From contig WLMZ01000015.1 of the NCBI GenBank assembly GCA_009726095.1, positions 1 to 43,301 on the forward strand: a stretch of 43,301 nucleotides of DNA, in the 5' to 3' direction. The position numbers and the translations under genes were made by a program. This DNA is from Actinomycetota bacterium. Its GTDB lineage: Bacteria > Actinomycetota > Acidimicrobiia > Acidimicrobiales > Ilumatobacteraceae. A model generated the notes under the pieces. The model worked only from the letters and a program-made list of their open reading frames with translations, was not told where the DNA came from and searched no databases. Below, in pieces: positions 9,544-18,366 of the stretch (its first letter is position 1; the number at the start of each line of letters is the position of its first letter).

Positions 9544-10275
9544 ATGCGCACTGTGTCTACCGCACCCCGCCCCTGCCTGACTGCCGTGGTTCCCTGTTAC
9601 AACGAGCAGGCCACCATCTTGACCCTGCTCGACAAGGTCTGTGAATCGCCATGGATCCACGAGGTCATCGTGGTTGATGACGGGTCCACCGACAACACCC
9701 GCGAGTTGCTGGCCACGGTCACCGACCCGCGCATCCGGGTGATCCTGCAGCCGTACAACCAAGGTAAGGGAGCGGCGCTGCGCACCGGCTTTGCTGCCGC
9801 CACCGGCGATTACGTGGTGGTGCAGGACGCCGACCTCGAGTACGACCCCGGCGAATACGGTCAGCTCATCGAGCCGCTCGAGGCTGGGCACGCCGATGTC
9901 GTGTACGGCTCACGCTTCCTCGGGGGCCGCCCGCACCGGGTGCTCTACTTCTGGCATTCGCTCGGCAATCGCCTGCTCACGCTGCTGTCGAACATGTTCA
10001 CCGACCTCAACCTGAGCGACATGGAGACCTGCTACAAGGCCTTCAAACGTGAGGTCATCCAGTCCATCGTCATCGAAGAGGACCGGTTCGGCTTCGAACC
10101 AGAGGTCACCGCCAAGCTGGCCCGTGGTAAGTGGCAGATCTATGAGGTTGGCATCTCCTACGCCGGGCGCACCTACGCCGAAGGCAAGAAGATCGGCTGG
10201 CGCGATGGTGTACGGGCCGTTGTCTGCATCGTGCGGTACTCAGCACTCGCCGATCGGCTGAAATCGCGCAGTTGA
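9544..10275 (+). CDS. GT2 glycosyltransferase, polyprenyl-phosphate hexose synthase-like
   Basis: A 243-residue GT2 enzyme of the DPM/DPG-synthase-like group, distinct from the DPM1-type protein at 4459. It shows VVPCYNEQ (15-22), VDDGSTD (44-50), the DAD metal site (95-97), YGSRFLGG (121-128) and the METCYKAFK segment diagnostic of this group. It lacks C-terminal membrane helices. Such enzymes load glucose or mannose from a nucleotide sugar onto polyprenyl phosphate, similar in kind to mycobacterial PpgS. It begins 4 bases after the AftD-like stop (ATG 9544; a GTG at 9541 is equally possible), so it is probably in the same operon. The sugar is not predictable from sequence alone. Confidence 0.85.
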   Translation: MRTVSTAPRPCLTAVVPCYNEQATILTLLDKVCESPWIHEVIVVDDGSTDNTRELLATVTDPRIRVILQPYNQGKGAALRTGFAAATGDYVVVQDADLEYDPGEYGQLIEPLEAGHADVVYGSRFLGGRPHRVLYFWHSLGNRLLTLLSNMFTDLNLSDMETCYKAFKREVIQSIVIEEDRFGFEPEVTAKLARGKWQIYEVGISYAGRTYAEGKKIGWRDGVRAVVCIVRYSALADRLKSRS

Positions 10276-10337
10276 CCGCACGCGGACCGGCTCGCTGATC
10301 GACACCCGACCACACACCTGAGCACTCTGGAGGCACG

Positions 10338-12356
10338 GTGAACGACGCAGAACCGGGCTACTACCCAGCACTCGATGGCCTGCGTGCCGTCGCCGTCGCA
10401 GCGGTGTTGCTCTTTCACGCTGGCCACCTCGGCGGGGGGTTCTTGGGTGTCGACACCTTCTTCGTCATTTCCGGTTTCCTGATCACCGGGCTCATCCTGC
10501 GCGAGGTCGACCGCACCGGCACCGTCAAACTGGGCGAGTTCTGGGCGCGGCGCGCCCGTCGCCTTCTGCCGGCTCTGGTCCTGATGCTGTGCGTTGTCAC
10601 GATGTGGAGCCTGTTCTGGGGCGCTGCCGCCGAACGTCTCACCCTGCGCGCCGACACGCTCTGGGGCCTGTCGTTCCTGATGAATTGGCACGAGGTCGCC
10701 GCTGCGCACGACTACTGGTCTGCGTTCGCGCTGCAATCGCCGCTCACCCACCTGTGGAGCCTGGCCGTCGAGGAGCAGTTCTATCTCGTGTGGCCACTCG
10801 TGGCACTGGCGGTGGCGCGCCTGGCACAACGCCCGCACCGTGCGTTCATCGTGATCTGCACTGCCGGGGCCGCGCTGTCGTTCGCCCTGATGGCGGTGCT
10901 CTACGACCCCATCGCCTCGACCCGCGTCTACGAGGGCACCGACACCCGCATCGGCGCGATGCTGATCGGCGGGCTCTGCGCCACCGCCCCCGTGCGCGCG
11001 CTCGCCACTCGCCTGCTCACACGTTCGTCACGGTTGATCGCCGCTGCGGGAAGCACAACGCTGCTGATCATCGTCGCCGGCATCACCTGGATGTACGCGA
11101 ACGCTGACGGTCAATCGGGGTGGCTGTTCCGTGGCGGGTTCCTCGCCTTTGCCATCGCTGTGGGTCTGGTCATCACCGCCATTACGGCCACGACCGATCC
11201 GCTGGCAACGCCGACATGGGAGGCGGGACGCGCCATCCGGGGCCTGCTCAGCGTGCGCGTTCTGCGATCCATCGGCACGCTGTCGTACGGCCTCTACCTG
11301 TGGCACTGGCCGATCTTTCTGGCGCTCAGCCCGCTCCGCACCGGCTTGGGAGGCTGGACACTGCTGACTGTCCGGTTGCTGGTGACTTGGATCGTCGCGT
11401 TGGCATCGTTCCACCTGATCGAACGCCCTGTTCGCCTGAACCTGCAGCGCCGGCCGCGTTGGGTCACGGCTCCCGCCGCCGGCTTGGCGCTCGGCGCTGC
11501 TGCCGTCGTTGCGCTCACGGTGGCCATGCCAAACACTGGCGCCTCTGCCATCGACACCCAACTGCTTGAATCTGCAACAACGCGCACAACGACAACGATC
11601 GCCTCGATCGCCCGCACCGCGACGAGCAGCGGGCTCATCACCGACCCTTCGTCACCGCCGGCGCCACCGACAACCCCGACCACCATCGCCAAGCGACCCG
11701 CAGTGAGCAGCATCGTGATGTTCGGCGACTCCATCGCCCAGACCACAGAACCCGGTGTCGTCGCTGCGTTCTCCGCAGCAGGCGTGACAGTGGTCGAGGC
11801 AGCGTTCCCCGGTGTCGGTCTGGTCAACATTCCCGGCATGGGCGAGTTTGCCCACATCATCACCACCATCGCCGATGCCCACCCGCAACTGGTGCTCCTG
11901 CAGCTCTCCCCCTGGGACGCCCAGTTCGGCGAGGACCATCAGTTTCAAGCGCTCACCACGCTGCACCAGGTGGTCGTCGATGCGCACGCACAGTTGGCGA
12001 TCATGCCGATGCCGCCGCTCCGCAGCGATCAGGTGGTCGCCGGCATCGATGGTCTGGTCGCCGCCGCCCGGCGCGCCGCGCTGACCTGGCCCGCTGACGT
12101 GGTGTACCTCGACACGAATGTGTTGTGGGGCGATCACTTCCAGGCCGACATCAACGGTGACCATGTCCCTGAGCGCATGTACGACGGCGTACACCTGTGC
12201 GCGTCAGGGTCGGCACTCGTGGGTGCGTGGCTGGTGAATGCTGTCGCCGGGCTCTTCGACGGCATCACCCCGGCGCCCGTCGCAGAGTGGGCGAACGGCG
12301 ACTGGGTCAACAGGCCGATGTACAACAACCCGCCAGGCGCCTGCGCCGCTGTGTGA
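10338..12356 (+). CDS. Acyltransferase 3 with C-terminal SGNH domain (OatA-like)
   Basis: A 672-residue two-domain membrane O-acyltransferase. Residues about 8-390 form the ten-helix acyltransferase-3 domain, with the family opening YYPALDGLRAVAV, the FFVISGFLIT segment, and HLWSLAVEEQFYLVWP containing the conserved Glu residues. A Thr/Ser/Pro-rich linker leads to an extracytoplasmic SGNH domain with the GDS nucleophile motif (MFGDSIAQ) and the C-terminal Asp-His pair (DGVHLCASG). Proteins of this type carry acyl groups across the membrane and O-acylate peptidoglycan or other glycans. The GTG start is supported by GGAGG at 10329-10333. It follows the GT2 gene by 62 bases on the same strand. 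The acceptor glycan is unknown. Confidence 0.92.
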   Translation: MNDAEPGYYPALDGLRAVAVAAVLLFHAGHLGGGFLGVDTFFVISGFLITGLILREVDRTGTVKLGEFWARRARRLLPALVLMLCVVTMWSLFWGAAAERLTLRADTLWGLSFLMNWHEVAAAHDYWSAFALQSPLTHLWSLAVEEQFYLVWPLVALAVARLAQRPHRAFIVICTAGAALSFALMAVLYDPIASTRVYEGTDTRIGAMLIGGLCATAPVRALATRLLTRSSRLIAAAGSTTLLIIVAGITWMYANADGQSGWLFRGGFLAFAIAVGLVITAITATTDPLATPTWEAGRAIRGLLSVRVLRSIGTLSYGLYLWHWPIFLALSPLRTGLGGWTLLTVRLLVTWIVALASFHLIERPVRLNLQRRPRWVTAPAAGLALGAAAVVALTVAMPNTGASAIDTQLLESATTRTTTTIASIARTATSSGLITDPSSPPAPPTTPTTIAKRPAVSSIVMFGDSIAQTTEPGVVAAFSAAGVTVVEAAFPGVGLVNIPGMGEFAHIITTIADAHPQLVLLQLSPWDAQFGEDHQFQALTTLHQVVVDAHAQLAIMPMPPLRSDQVVAGIDGLVAAARRAALTWPADVVYLDTNVLWGDHFQADINGDHVPERMYDGVHLCASGSALVGAWLVNAVAGLFDGITPAPVAEWANGDWVNRPMYNNPPGACAAV

Positions 12357-12370
12357 TGCAAGGCCGCGAC

Positions 12371-12380
12371 GGAGGCCTCC
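12371..12380. repeat. Perfect 10-bp palindrome GGAGGCCTCC upstream of the GMC operon
   Basis: GGAGGCCTCC is self-complementary over all ten bases and lies 21 bases before the ATG at 12402, in the 45-base gap after the acyltransferase. A TACACT box (12384-12389) follows directly. It could be an operator for the downstream gene set, or chance in GC-rich DNA. Confidence 0.3.
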
Positions 12381-12401
12381 GACTACACTGACTGTTTCGT
12401 C

Positions 12402-12743
12402 ATGTCTGGTCACTCCTCACGGGGCCTTGTGCGCCCCTTCGCACAACGATTGCTCAGCGCCGACCTCCCGGGGCTCAGCCACGCGCAACGCGACCAGGTT
12501 GCTGCGTTCACGGTGCAACGCGTCGACGAACTTCCCAGCGTGCTACGACTCGGCGTCGAGATCATTGCCGCACCGATGCGCATTGTCGTGGCCATACCCG
12601 GGTCGGGACGTGCCATCACGTGGCTCATCCACCATCCGCTCCCCCTCGTGGGTGAATACGTGCGGATGATCCGCTCGCTTGCGTACACCTACATCTGGGA
12701 GCAGTGGCCGCTCACACTCCCCGACGGATCGAGCCCTCGATGA
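12402..12743 (+). CDS. Small conserved-looking protein coupled to GMC oxidoreductase
   Basis: A 113-residue protein that I do not recognise. It has an N-terminal charged segment, a central helix-forming stretch (RDQVAAFTVQRVDELP), and a moderately hydrophobic middle (VEIIAAPMRIVVAIP) that may touch the membrane, ending in WEQWPLTLPDG. Its stop overlaps the ATG of the GMC oxidoreductase (ATGA at 12740-12743), which argues that it is real and made in step with that enzyme. Some FAD dehydrogenases use a small accessory subunit, so a chaperone or partner role is a reasonable guess, but no family motif is visible. A palindrome and TACACT box lie just upstream. Confidence 0.7.
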   Translation: MSGHSSRGLVRPFAQRLLSADLPGLSHAQRDQVAAFTVQRVDELPSVLRLGVEIIAAPMRIVVAIPGSGRAITWLIHHPLPLVGEYVRMIRSLAYTYIWEQWPLTLPDGSSPR

Positions 12744-14227
12744 AGCACGCTTCGACCACGGGCGCCGATGCTGTCACCCATGCACCTGCCACGGAGGCCC
12801 TCTACGACGCTGAGGTCTTGATCATCGGCTCCGGTGCGGGCGGGGCCACCACCGCCGCCCTGCTGGCCGAAGCCGGGTTCGACGTGTTGATCGTGGAGGA
12901 AGGCGACTGGGTAGAGCAGGGCACCGTGGTGCCGTTCTCGCTCGACCAGATGAACCGCCAGTACCGCTCGGGTGGCGTGACCGTGGCCCTCGGGCTGCCG
13001 TCGATTGCCTACACCGAGGGGCGCTGCGCCGGCGGCGGCACAGAGGTCAACAGCGGCCTGTACCGCCGCCCGCCCGCAGAACTGCTGGACCGCTGGCGCA
13101 CCCAGTACCACATCCGCGACCTCGACCCCGACGAGATGTACGCCATCGCCGAGGAAGTCGAGACCGCCCTGAACGTCACCCCGGTGCCCGGTGCCGTCTC
13201 ACCCGCCAGCACGGTGCTGCAACGCGGCGCCGATGCCCTGCACTGGCAGAACAGCGAAAGCCCCCGCTGGATGAAGTACCCGGCGGGGGGTTCGGCCGCC
13301 AGCGGCCAGCGCCAGAGCATGACCCGCACCTACCTGCCCCGCGCCCAGCGCGCCGGAGCGCGCCTGTTGACCCAGTGCCGGGTCCGGCGCCTCTCCATCA
13401 ACGGCACCCGGGCCAGCGATGCCGAGGTGGTGTTGGCAGATGGCTCCCCCGGGCGCATCCGTTTCCGCCACGTCTTCGTGTGCGGTGGCGCCATCCACAC
13501 GCCGGCGCTCCTGCAGCGCAGCGGCCTGCGCGAGCGCATCGGCGACACGCTTGCGGTGCATCCCACCGTGAAGCTGGCCGCCCGCTTCCCCGACCCAATC
13601 AACATGCCCGACGACGTGCCGGTGCATCAGGTCAAGGAGTTCGCACCAGAGATCTCCTTTGGGGGCTCGGCCAGCAACCCGGGTCTGGTGGCGCTCTCCC
13701 TCGCCGACAACTGGGGCCAGTTCAGCCATGCGCTCCAAGACTGGGAACGCGTCTGCGTCTACTACGCAGCGATCACCAGTGAGGGCAAGGGACGCGTCAA
13801 GGCGATCCCCGGCCTACGCGATCCGCTGGTCACCTATCACCTCACTGCCCGTGACCGCCAGATGCTGCGCAGCGGCTTGAGCCGGCTCGCCCTGCTCATG
13901 CTCGCCGCGGGCGCCGACGAGGTGTATCCCAGCTACCACCATGCACCGATCGTGCGGTCAACGGCCGACATCGCAGAGCTGCAGCGCTCGTTCGCCACCA
14001 CCAAGGCCACCGTCATGACGGTGCACCTGTGCTCCACGGTTCCGCTGGGCGAGCACCCGCGATGCGCCGCCGATAGCTTCGGTCAGGTGCGCGGCATGAA
14101 GAACGTCTGGGTCAACGACGCGTCCATGCTGCCCGATGCACCGGGCGTGAACCCACAGGGTTCGGTCATGGCCTTTGCCGTGCGCAATGCACGGCGATTT
14201 ATCGGAACGGAGCGTCCACGTGGATGA
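12740..14227 (+). CDS. GMC-family FAD-dependent oxidoreductase
   Basis: A 495-residue flavoenzyme of the glucose-methanol-choline family, which oxidises an alcohol to a carbonyl. The FAD Rossmann motif GSGAGG is at 30-35 with the ribose-binding Glu in IVEEG (51-55). At the C-terminus the likely catalytic pair is His429 (MTVHLCST) and Asn471 (PGVNPQGS), with the conserved VNDASMLPDAP loop. The ATG overlaps the preceding small gene by 4 bases, and the stop overlaps the following GTG start by 8 bases, so it belongs to a tight four-gene set with two SDR/epimerases. The substrate could be a sugar, sterol-like or polyketide alcohol; the envelope context favours a sugar or lipid but does not prove it. 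Confidence 0.88.
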   Translation: MKHASTTGADAVTHAPATEALYDAEVLIIGSGAGGATTAALLAEAGFDVLIVEEGDWVEQGTVVPFSLDQMNRQYRSGGVTVALGLPSIAYTEGRCAGGGTEVNSGLYRRPPAELLDRWRTQYHIRDLDPDEMYAIAEEVETALNVTPVPGAVSPASTVLQRGADALHWQNSESPRWMKYPAGGSAASGQRQSMTRTYLPRAQRAGARLLTQCRVRRLSINGTRASDAEVVLADGSPGRIRFRHVFVCGGAIHTPALLQRSGLRERIGDTLAVHPTVKLAARFPDPINMPDDVPVHQVKEFAPEISFGGSASNPGLVALSLADNWGQFSHALQDWERVCVYYAAITSEGKGRVKAIPGLRDPLVTYHLTARDRQMLRSGLSRLALLMLAAGADEVYPSYHHAPIVRSTADIAELQRSFATTKATVMTVHLCSTVPLGEHPRCAADSFGQVRGMKNVWVNDASMLPDAPGVNPQGSVMAFAVRNARRFIGTERPRG

Positions 14228-15266
14228 CCTCAGCCTGCCATCGGCCACCGTCATCACCGGCGCCGCCGGTTGGCTCGGCCGCGCATTGGTCCATCACCTT
14301 GCTGGCGAGACCGGCGAGCATCCTCGCGGCGGTACCGTGCGCGCGCTGGTCCTGGATCAGGCCGAGGCGGACGCTGTGCACGCCATCAGCGACCGGGTCG
14401 AGACCGTCATCGGCTCGGTGACCGACCCCACATCGTTGGAGCGGCTGCTCGTCGGCCTGCCCGCCGACACCGATGTCATCCATACGGCGGGCATCATCCA
14501 TCCGGCCAAGGTCAGCGACTTCTTCGCAGTCAACGCAACCGGCACCGCCAACGTGGCAGCAACTGTGCACCGCGCTGGCGTGCGCCGCCTGGTGCACGTG
14601 TCGTCCAACTCGCCCTTCGGCACCAACCCGTCCGAGGCCGACACCTTCCGCGCCCACGAGCCCTACAACCCCTACCTGGGCTACGGCGAGTCGAAGATGC
14701 AGGGCGAACTCGCCGTGCTCGATCACGTCTCACTCGGTCTCGATGCCGTCATCGTGCGCCCGCCATGGTTCTACGGGCCGCTCCAACCGCCACGCCAGAC
14801 CACGTTCTTCCGGCTGGTGCGCGGCGGCAAATTCCCCAAGTTCGGGGCAGGCAATCAGCGCCGCTCGATGGTCTATGTCGACAACCTCGTGCAGGGCATC
14901 GTGCGCGCCGAGCTCACGCCGGGCCCGAGCGGTCGGGCGTACTGGATCGCCGACGAGCGGGCCTACACGGTGAACGAGATCATCGAGACCGTCGGGCGAG
15001 CGCTCACCGACGAGGGCTACGACGTGAAGCCCGGAGCCATGGCGCTACCGGTGATCGCCGGACGGATCGCCGAGCGGGCTGATCGCATCATCCAGGGCAC
15101 CGGCCGCTACCAGCAGCAACTGCACGTGATGGGCGAGATGGCACACACCATTGCCTGTGATATCAGCGCAGCACAGGCCGAGCTCGCCTACCAACCCCAG
15201 ATCGCGCTGTACGAGGGTATGCGCCGCAGCATCCAATGGTGCCGACGCGAAGGCCTCGCCCTGTGA
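14220..15266 (+). CDS. NAD-dependent epimerase/dehydratase (extended SDR) 1
   Basis: A 348-residue extended SDR with the nucleotide-binding GAAGWLG (14-20) and the catalytic Tyr-Lys pair YGESK (155-159), preceded by HVSSNSPFG with the catalytic Ser. The pattern (HTAGIIHP, RPPWFYGP) resembles sugar-nucleotide epimerases and 3-beta-hydroxysteroid-dehydrogenase-like proteins. The GTG at 14220 gives the correct N-terminus directly before the Rossmann strand and overlaps the GMC stop by 8 bases. Its own stop overlaps the next gene's GTG (GTGA). Acting together with the GMC oxidoreductase it might epimerise or reduce the same substrate; that is inference. Confidence 0.87.
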   Translation: MDDLSLPSATVITGAAGWLGRALVHHLAGETGEHPRGGTVRALVLDQAEADAVHAISDRVETVIGSVTDPTSLERLLVGLPADTDVIHTAGIIHPAKVSDFFAVNATGTANVAATVHRAGVRRLVHVSSNSPFGTNPSEADTFRAHEPYNPYLGYGESKMQGELAVLDHVSLGLDAVIVRPPWFYGPLQPPRQTTFFRLVRGGKFPKFGAGNQRRSMVYVDNLVQGIVRAELTPGPSGRAYWIADERAYTVNEIIETVGRALTDEGYDVKPGAMALPVIAGRIAERADRIIQGTGRYQQQLHVMGEMAHTIACDISAAQAELAYQPQIALYEGMRRSIQWCRREGLAL

Positions 15267-16321
15267 CCACTGCTCTGGTCACCGGCGGCAGCGGCTACTT
15301 CGGCGCGCTGCTCGCCACGCAGCTACGCGCAGCCGGTCAGCAGGTGCGCATCCTCGACATCAATCCGCCGGACGCCGCCGAAGGCCTTGACTTCGTGTGT
15401 GGCGACATCCGCGACGCCGCAGCGGTCCGCGCTGCGGTGGACGGTGTCGATGTCGTCTACCACAACGTGGCCCAGGTACCGCTGGCCAGGGACGAACACC
15501 TCCTGCGCACCGTGAACGTCGACGGCACACGCATCCTGCTCGCAGCGTGCGCCGACGCCGGCGTGGCCAAAGTGGTGCACACGTCATCCAGCGCTGTGTT
15601 CGGCGTTCCTGAATCAAATCCCGTGCTGCCGTCCACCGTGCCATCGCCCCGCGAGTCCTATGGCCTGGCCAAGCTGGCCGCCGAGTGGGCGTGCCTCAAT
15701 GCCGCTGCGCACGGCATAGACGTCAGCATTGTGCGACCACGTACCATTCTCGGCCACGGGCGGCTCGGCATCTTCGGCATCCTCTTCGACTGGATCGCCG
15801 ATGGCGCCGACGTGTTCGTGCTCGGCAAGGGCGCCAACCGGTATCAGTTCGTACACGCCGACGACCTGGCCGACATCTGCATTCGCGCCGGCGCCAGCAG
15901 TGGGCCCGCCATCTTCAACGCTGGCACCGACCGCTTCGGTACCATGCGCGAAACGCTTCAGGAAGTGTGTCGCCATGCCGGCACCGGCTCGGCGGTCCGC
16001 TCGCTTCCCGCGGGGCCGGCATCGTTGGCGATGCGCGTCGCAGCAACTGCTGGCCTGGCACCGTTCGCGCCGTACCACTGGATCATGTACAGCAAGTCGA
16101 TGTGGTTCGACACCACGCACGCCACCGAGGCGCTCGGTTGGACACCGCGTTGGTCGAACGACGAGATGTTTGCACAGAGCTACGACTGGTACATCGACCA
16201 CCGCCGTTCGCTGGCCACCGCCGACGATGAGACCCAATCGCACCACCGCCGGCCCGCCAAGCAGGGTGCGCTGGCGCTCGTGAAGCACGCCACCAAACTG
16301 CTCCCCCGCGCCACTCGCTGA
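15263..16321 (+). CDS. NAD-dependent epimerase/dehydratase (extended SDR) 2
   Basis: A 352-residue extended SDR, a paralogue in fold but not a close copy of its neighbour. It has GGSGYFG (8-14), the NAD-selecting Asp32 after the second strand (RILDIN), HTSSSAVFG with the catalytic Ser, and YGLAK (133-137). The GTG start overlaps the preceding stop as GTGA, indicating translational coupling. The extreme C-terminus is basic (HHRRPAKQGAL). The gene ends the four-gene plus-strand set and faces the convergent acyltransferase across 17 bases. Substrate unknown; a nucleotide-sugar or lipid-linked intermediate is plausible. Confidence 0.87.
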   Translation: MTTALVTGGSGYFGALLATQLRAAGQQVRILDINPPDAAEGLDFVCGDIRDAAAVRAAVDGVDVVYHNVAQVPLARDEHLLRTVNVDGTRILLAACADAGVAKVVHTSSSAVFGVPESNPVLPSTVPSPRESYGLAKLAAEWACLNAAAHGIDVSIVRPRTILGHGRLGIFGILFDWIADGADVFVLGKGANRYQFVHADDLADICIRAGASSGPAIFNAGTDRFGTMRETLQEVCRHAGTGSAVRSLPAGPASLAMRVAATAGLAPFAPYHWIMYSKSMWFDTTHATEALGWTPRWSNDEMFAQSYDWYIDHRRSLATADDETQSHHRRPAKQGALALVKHATKLLPRATR

Positions 16322-16327
16322 ATCCCA

Positions 16328-16344
16328 CCCTGAATGGGTCAGGG
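16328..16344. terminator. Candidate bidirectional hairpin between convergent genes
   Basis: CCCTGA (16328-16333) and TCAGGG (16339-16344) are perfect inverted repeats around a 5-base loop. The hairpin spans the short gap between the convergent SDR 2 and acyltransferase genes and includes the acyltransferase stop. There is no T-run, so intrinsic termination is uncertain. Confidence 0.3.
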
Positions 16345-18366
16345 GCCCGCAGTCGTCGTGGCTGCCCTGGTTGCAGCCAGCACCAGTTGCGGGCCGAACC
16401 AACGCTCCGACACGTCGGTGGCGGCAGCTGTTGTGAAGTGCACACCGTCAGGCCGAGCGACATGATCGAAGGCCACGCCATCGCGCTCGGCCCACGCCCT
16501 GAGGTCGATCACCTGAGCGCGGCCGTTGCCCAGCGATGCAACCGTTCGCGTTGCATCGTCGATGATGGCGTGCGTCGCATCCTCGGTGATGGCACTCACG
16601 ACGTGGGCCCAGTACGGATCGGCGTGCAGCGGGCGGACCCACATCACCTGCGCTGTGGATGTGTCGAGGATCATCGTCTGCAGTGCAGCGAAGTCGCCAA
16701 CCATTCGCTCGACAAACCGTGGGTCGTCGGCGGTGAGCTCGCCCTCACCGGCGTCCCATTCGCGCGGCGACGTGTCACGCGCATACACCATCAGCACCAC
16801 GACGTCAGGATGCAGATCACGTAGTTGTGCCGGCACCTGTTTGTCGAGCACGTCGTTGCAGGCCGCCTGGAAGGGCGTGCCGTTATCGGTGGCAACCGTG
16901 CCGCCGCGGATGAACCCACAACCCGGCGACGCCGCAACCGTCACCTGCGCCACCGACGGATGTTGCGTCGCCCATGCCACCAGGCCGCTGCCCGTTGCCT
17001 CGGCCGTCGAGTCGCCCACCAACAGGATCCGGACCGGCCTGTTCAGGGCAGGGAGCACGATGGACGTATCGGTCGGCGCAACAACCACGCCCGACGACAC
17101 GGGTACCGAACCGTCGCCCGGACTGCCCGCCGGAGTGGGCAAGAGCGCGGCAACGGACCCGCCAGTTGGAATTGCCGCTTGAGCACCTGCCGCTTCGCTC
17201 ACCGTCCAGTAGTTGGCAGAGGCAATCGGCACGGCACTTCCCAGCACCGCCACGAGCACACAGGCACCGGCGGCGATGAATGCTGTGCGGACGCCCGACC
17301 ACGCTGCCTGCCGAACCGGTCGCTCGATGAGCCAGTACGACGCAACTGCAACAGCGAGGGTGATGCCCAATCGCAGCCCGAGCAACGCCCATCCACCAAT
17401 ACCAGCGCGGGCCTCGGTGACGAACACGAACACCGGCAAGTGATAGAGGTACACCCCGTAGCTGACCCTGCCCAGCGCCACAAAGGGTCGCCACGACAGC
17501 ATCGCTGTCACGGGTCCTGGCCGCTGCAGGCCCAGCAGCAATGTGCCACTTGCAAGTGCAAGTAACGGCAGGGCCCCGCTGTACGCAGGACCGCTGGCCG
17601 TCGGCAGCACGATGGCGAGCACCACAACAGCCACCAGTCCAGCTGGTGCCATCCACGCCGCTGCGGAAAGGCGGCGTTCGGCCAGCGCCACGGCGATCAG
17701 CGCCCCGAGGAGGATCTCACAGGCCCTTGCCGGTGTTGCCCAATAGGCAGCATCGCTACCCCAGGTGGCGGCGATGACCGGAGCACAGACGGCCGACACC
17801 AACGTGCATGCACCGACGACTCTGGTCATGCTCCAACTGCGTCGACGCGCCCAGCGCGCCAGGGCCCAGAACGCCAACGGCCAGATCCAGTAGAACTGCT
17901 CCTCGATCGCGAGCGACCAGTAGTGATCGAGCGGTGATCGCATACCGGCGGTCTTGCTCTGAACATCGATATAGCTCTCGCCGGCGAAGAGACGCACCCA
18001 GTTGGCCACCTGCCCCACCGCGGAGAGCAGATCGCGTTTGAGATGATCGACGCCGTTCCATGCGGAGTTGGCGGCCATGACCGAGACGGCCGACAGGCAG
18101 ACCACGCTTGCAGGAAGCAGCCGCTTGGCGCGCCGTGCGTAGAAGGCGGCGGGACCGATGCGCCGGGTGGAGTCGAACTCTCGATACAGCAGCGACGTGA
18201 TGAGGAATCCCGAAAGCGTGAAGAACACCGAGACCCCGAAGTAGCCGCCACCCATCCACGACACCCCGCCATGGAACAAGAGCACCATCACCACTGCGAC
18301 CGAGCGCACGCCATCGAGGGCGGGCTGATACGGAACGCGTGCCCGGTATGGGGCGGGTGAACTCAT
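16339..18366 (-). CDS. Acyltransferase 3 with C-terminal SGNH domain (OatA-like) 2
   Basis: A 675-residue membrane O-acyltransferase with the same architecture as the protein at 10338. The acyltransferase-3 domain opens with YQPALDGVRSVAV and contains FFTLSGFLIT and HYWSLAIEEQFYWIWP. It is followed by a Gly/Ser/Pro-rich linker and an SGNH domain with LLVGDSTAEA and the Asp-His pair in RPDGVHFTT. The ATG at 18366 shares one base with the stop of the upstream GT-C gene (TGATG), so the long in-frame extension upstream is rejected. Coupling to a GT-C glycosyltransferase suggests it decorates the glycan made by that enzyme. Acyl donor and acceptor are not visible in sequence. Confidence 0.92.
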   Translation of the reverse strand: MSSPAPYRARVPYQPALDGVRSVAVVMVLLFHGGVSWMGGGYFGVSVFFTLSGFLITSLLYREFDSTRRIGPAAFYARRAKRLLPASVVCLSAVSVMAANSAWNGVDHLKRDLLSAVGQVANWVRLFAGESYIDVQSKTAGMRSPLDHYWSLAIEEQFYWIWPLAFWALARWARRRSWSMTRVVGACTLVSAVCAPVIAATWGSDAAYWATPARACEILLGALIAVALAERRLSAAAWMAPAGLVAVVVLAIVLPTASGPAYSGALPLLALASGTLLLGLQRPGPVTAMLSWRPFVALGRVSYGVYLYHLPVFVFVTEARAGIGGWALLGLRLGITLAVAVASYWLIERPVRQAAWSGVRTAFIAAGACVLVAVLGSAVPIASANYWTVSEAAGAQAAIPTGGSVAALLPTPAGSPGDGSVPVSSGVVVAPTDTSIVLPALNRPVRILLVGDSTAEATGSGLVAWATQHPSVAQVTVAASPGCGFIRGGTVATDNGTPFQAACNDVLDKQVPAQLRDLHPDVVVLMVYARDTSPREWDAGEGELTADDPRFVERMVGDFAALQTMILDTSTAQVMWVRPLHADPYWAHVVSAITEDATHAIIDDATRTVASLGNGRAQVIDLRAWAERDGVAFDHVARPDGVHFTTAAATDVSERWFGPQLVLAATRAATTTAGP

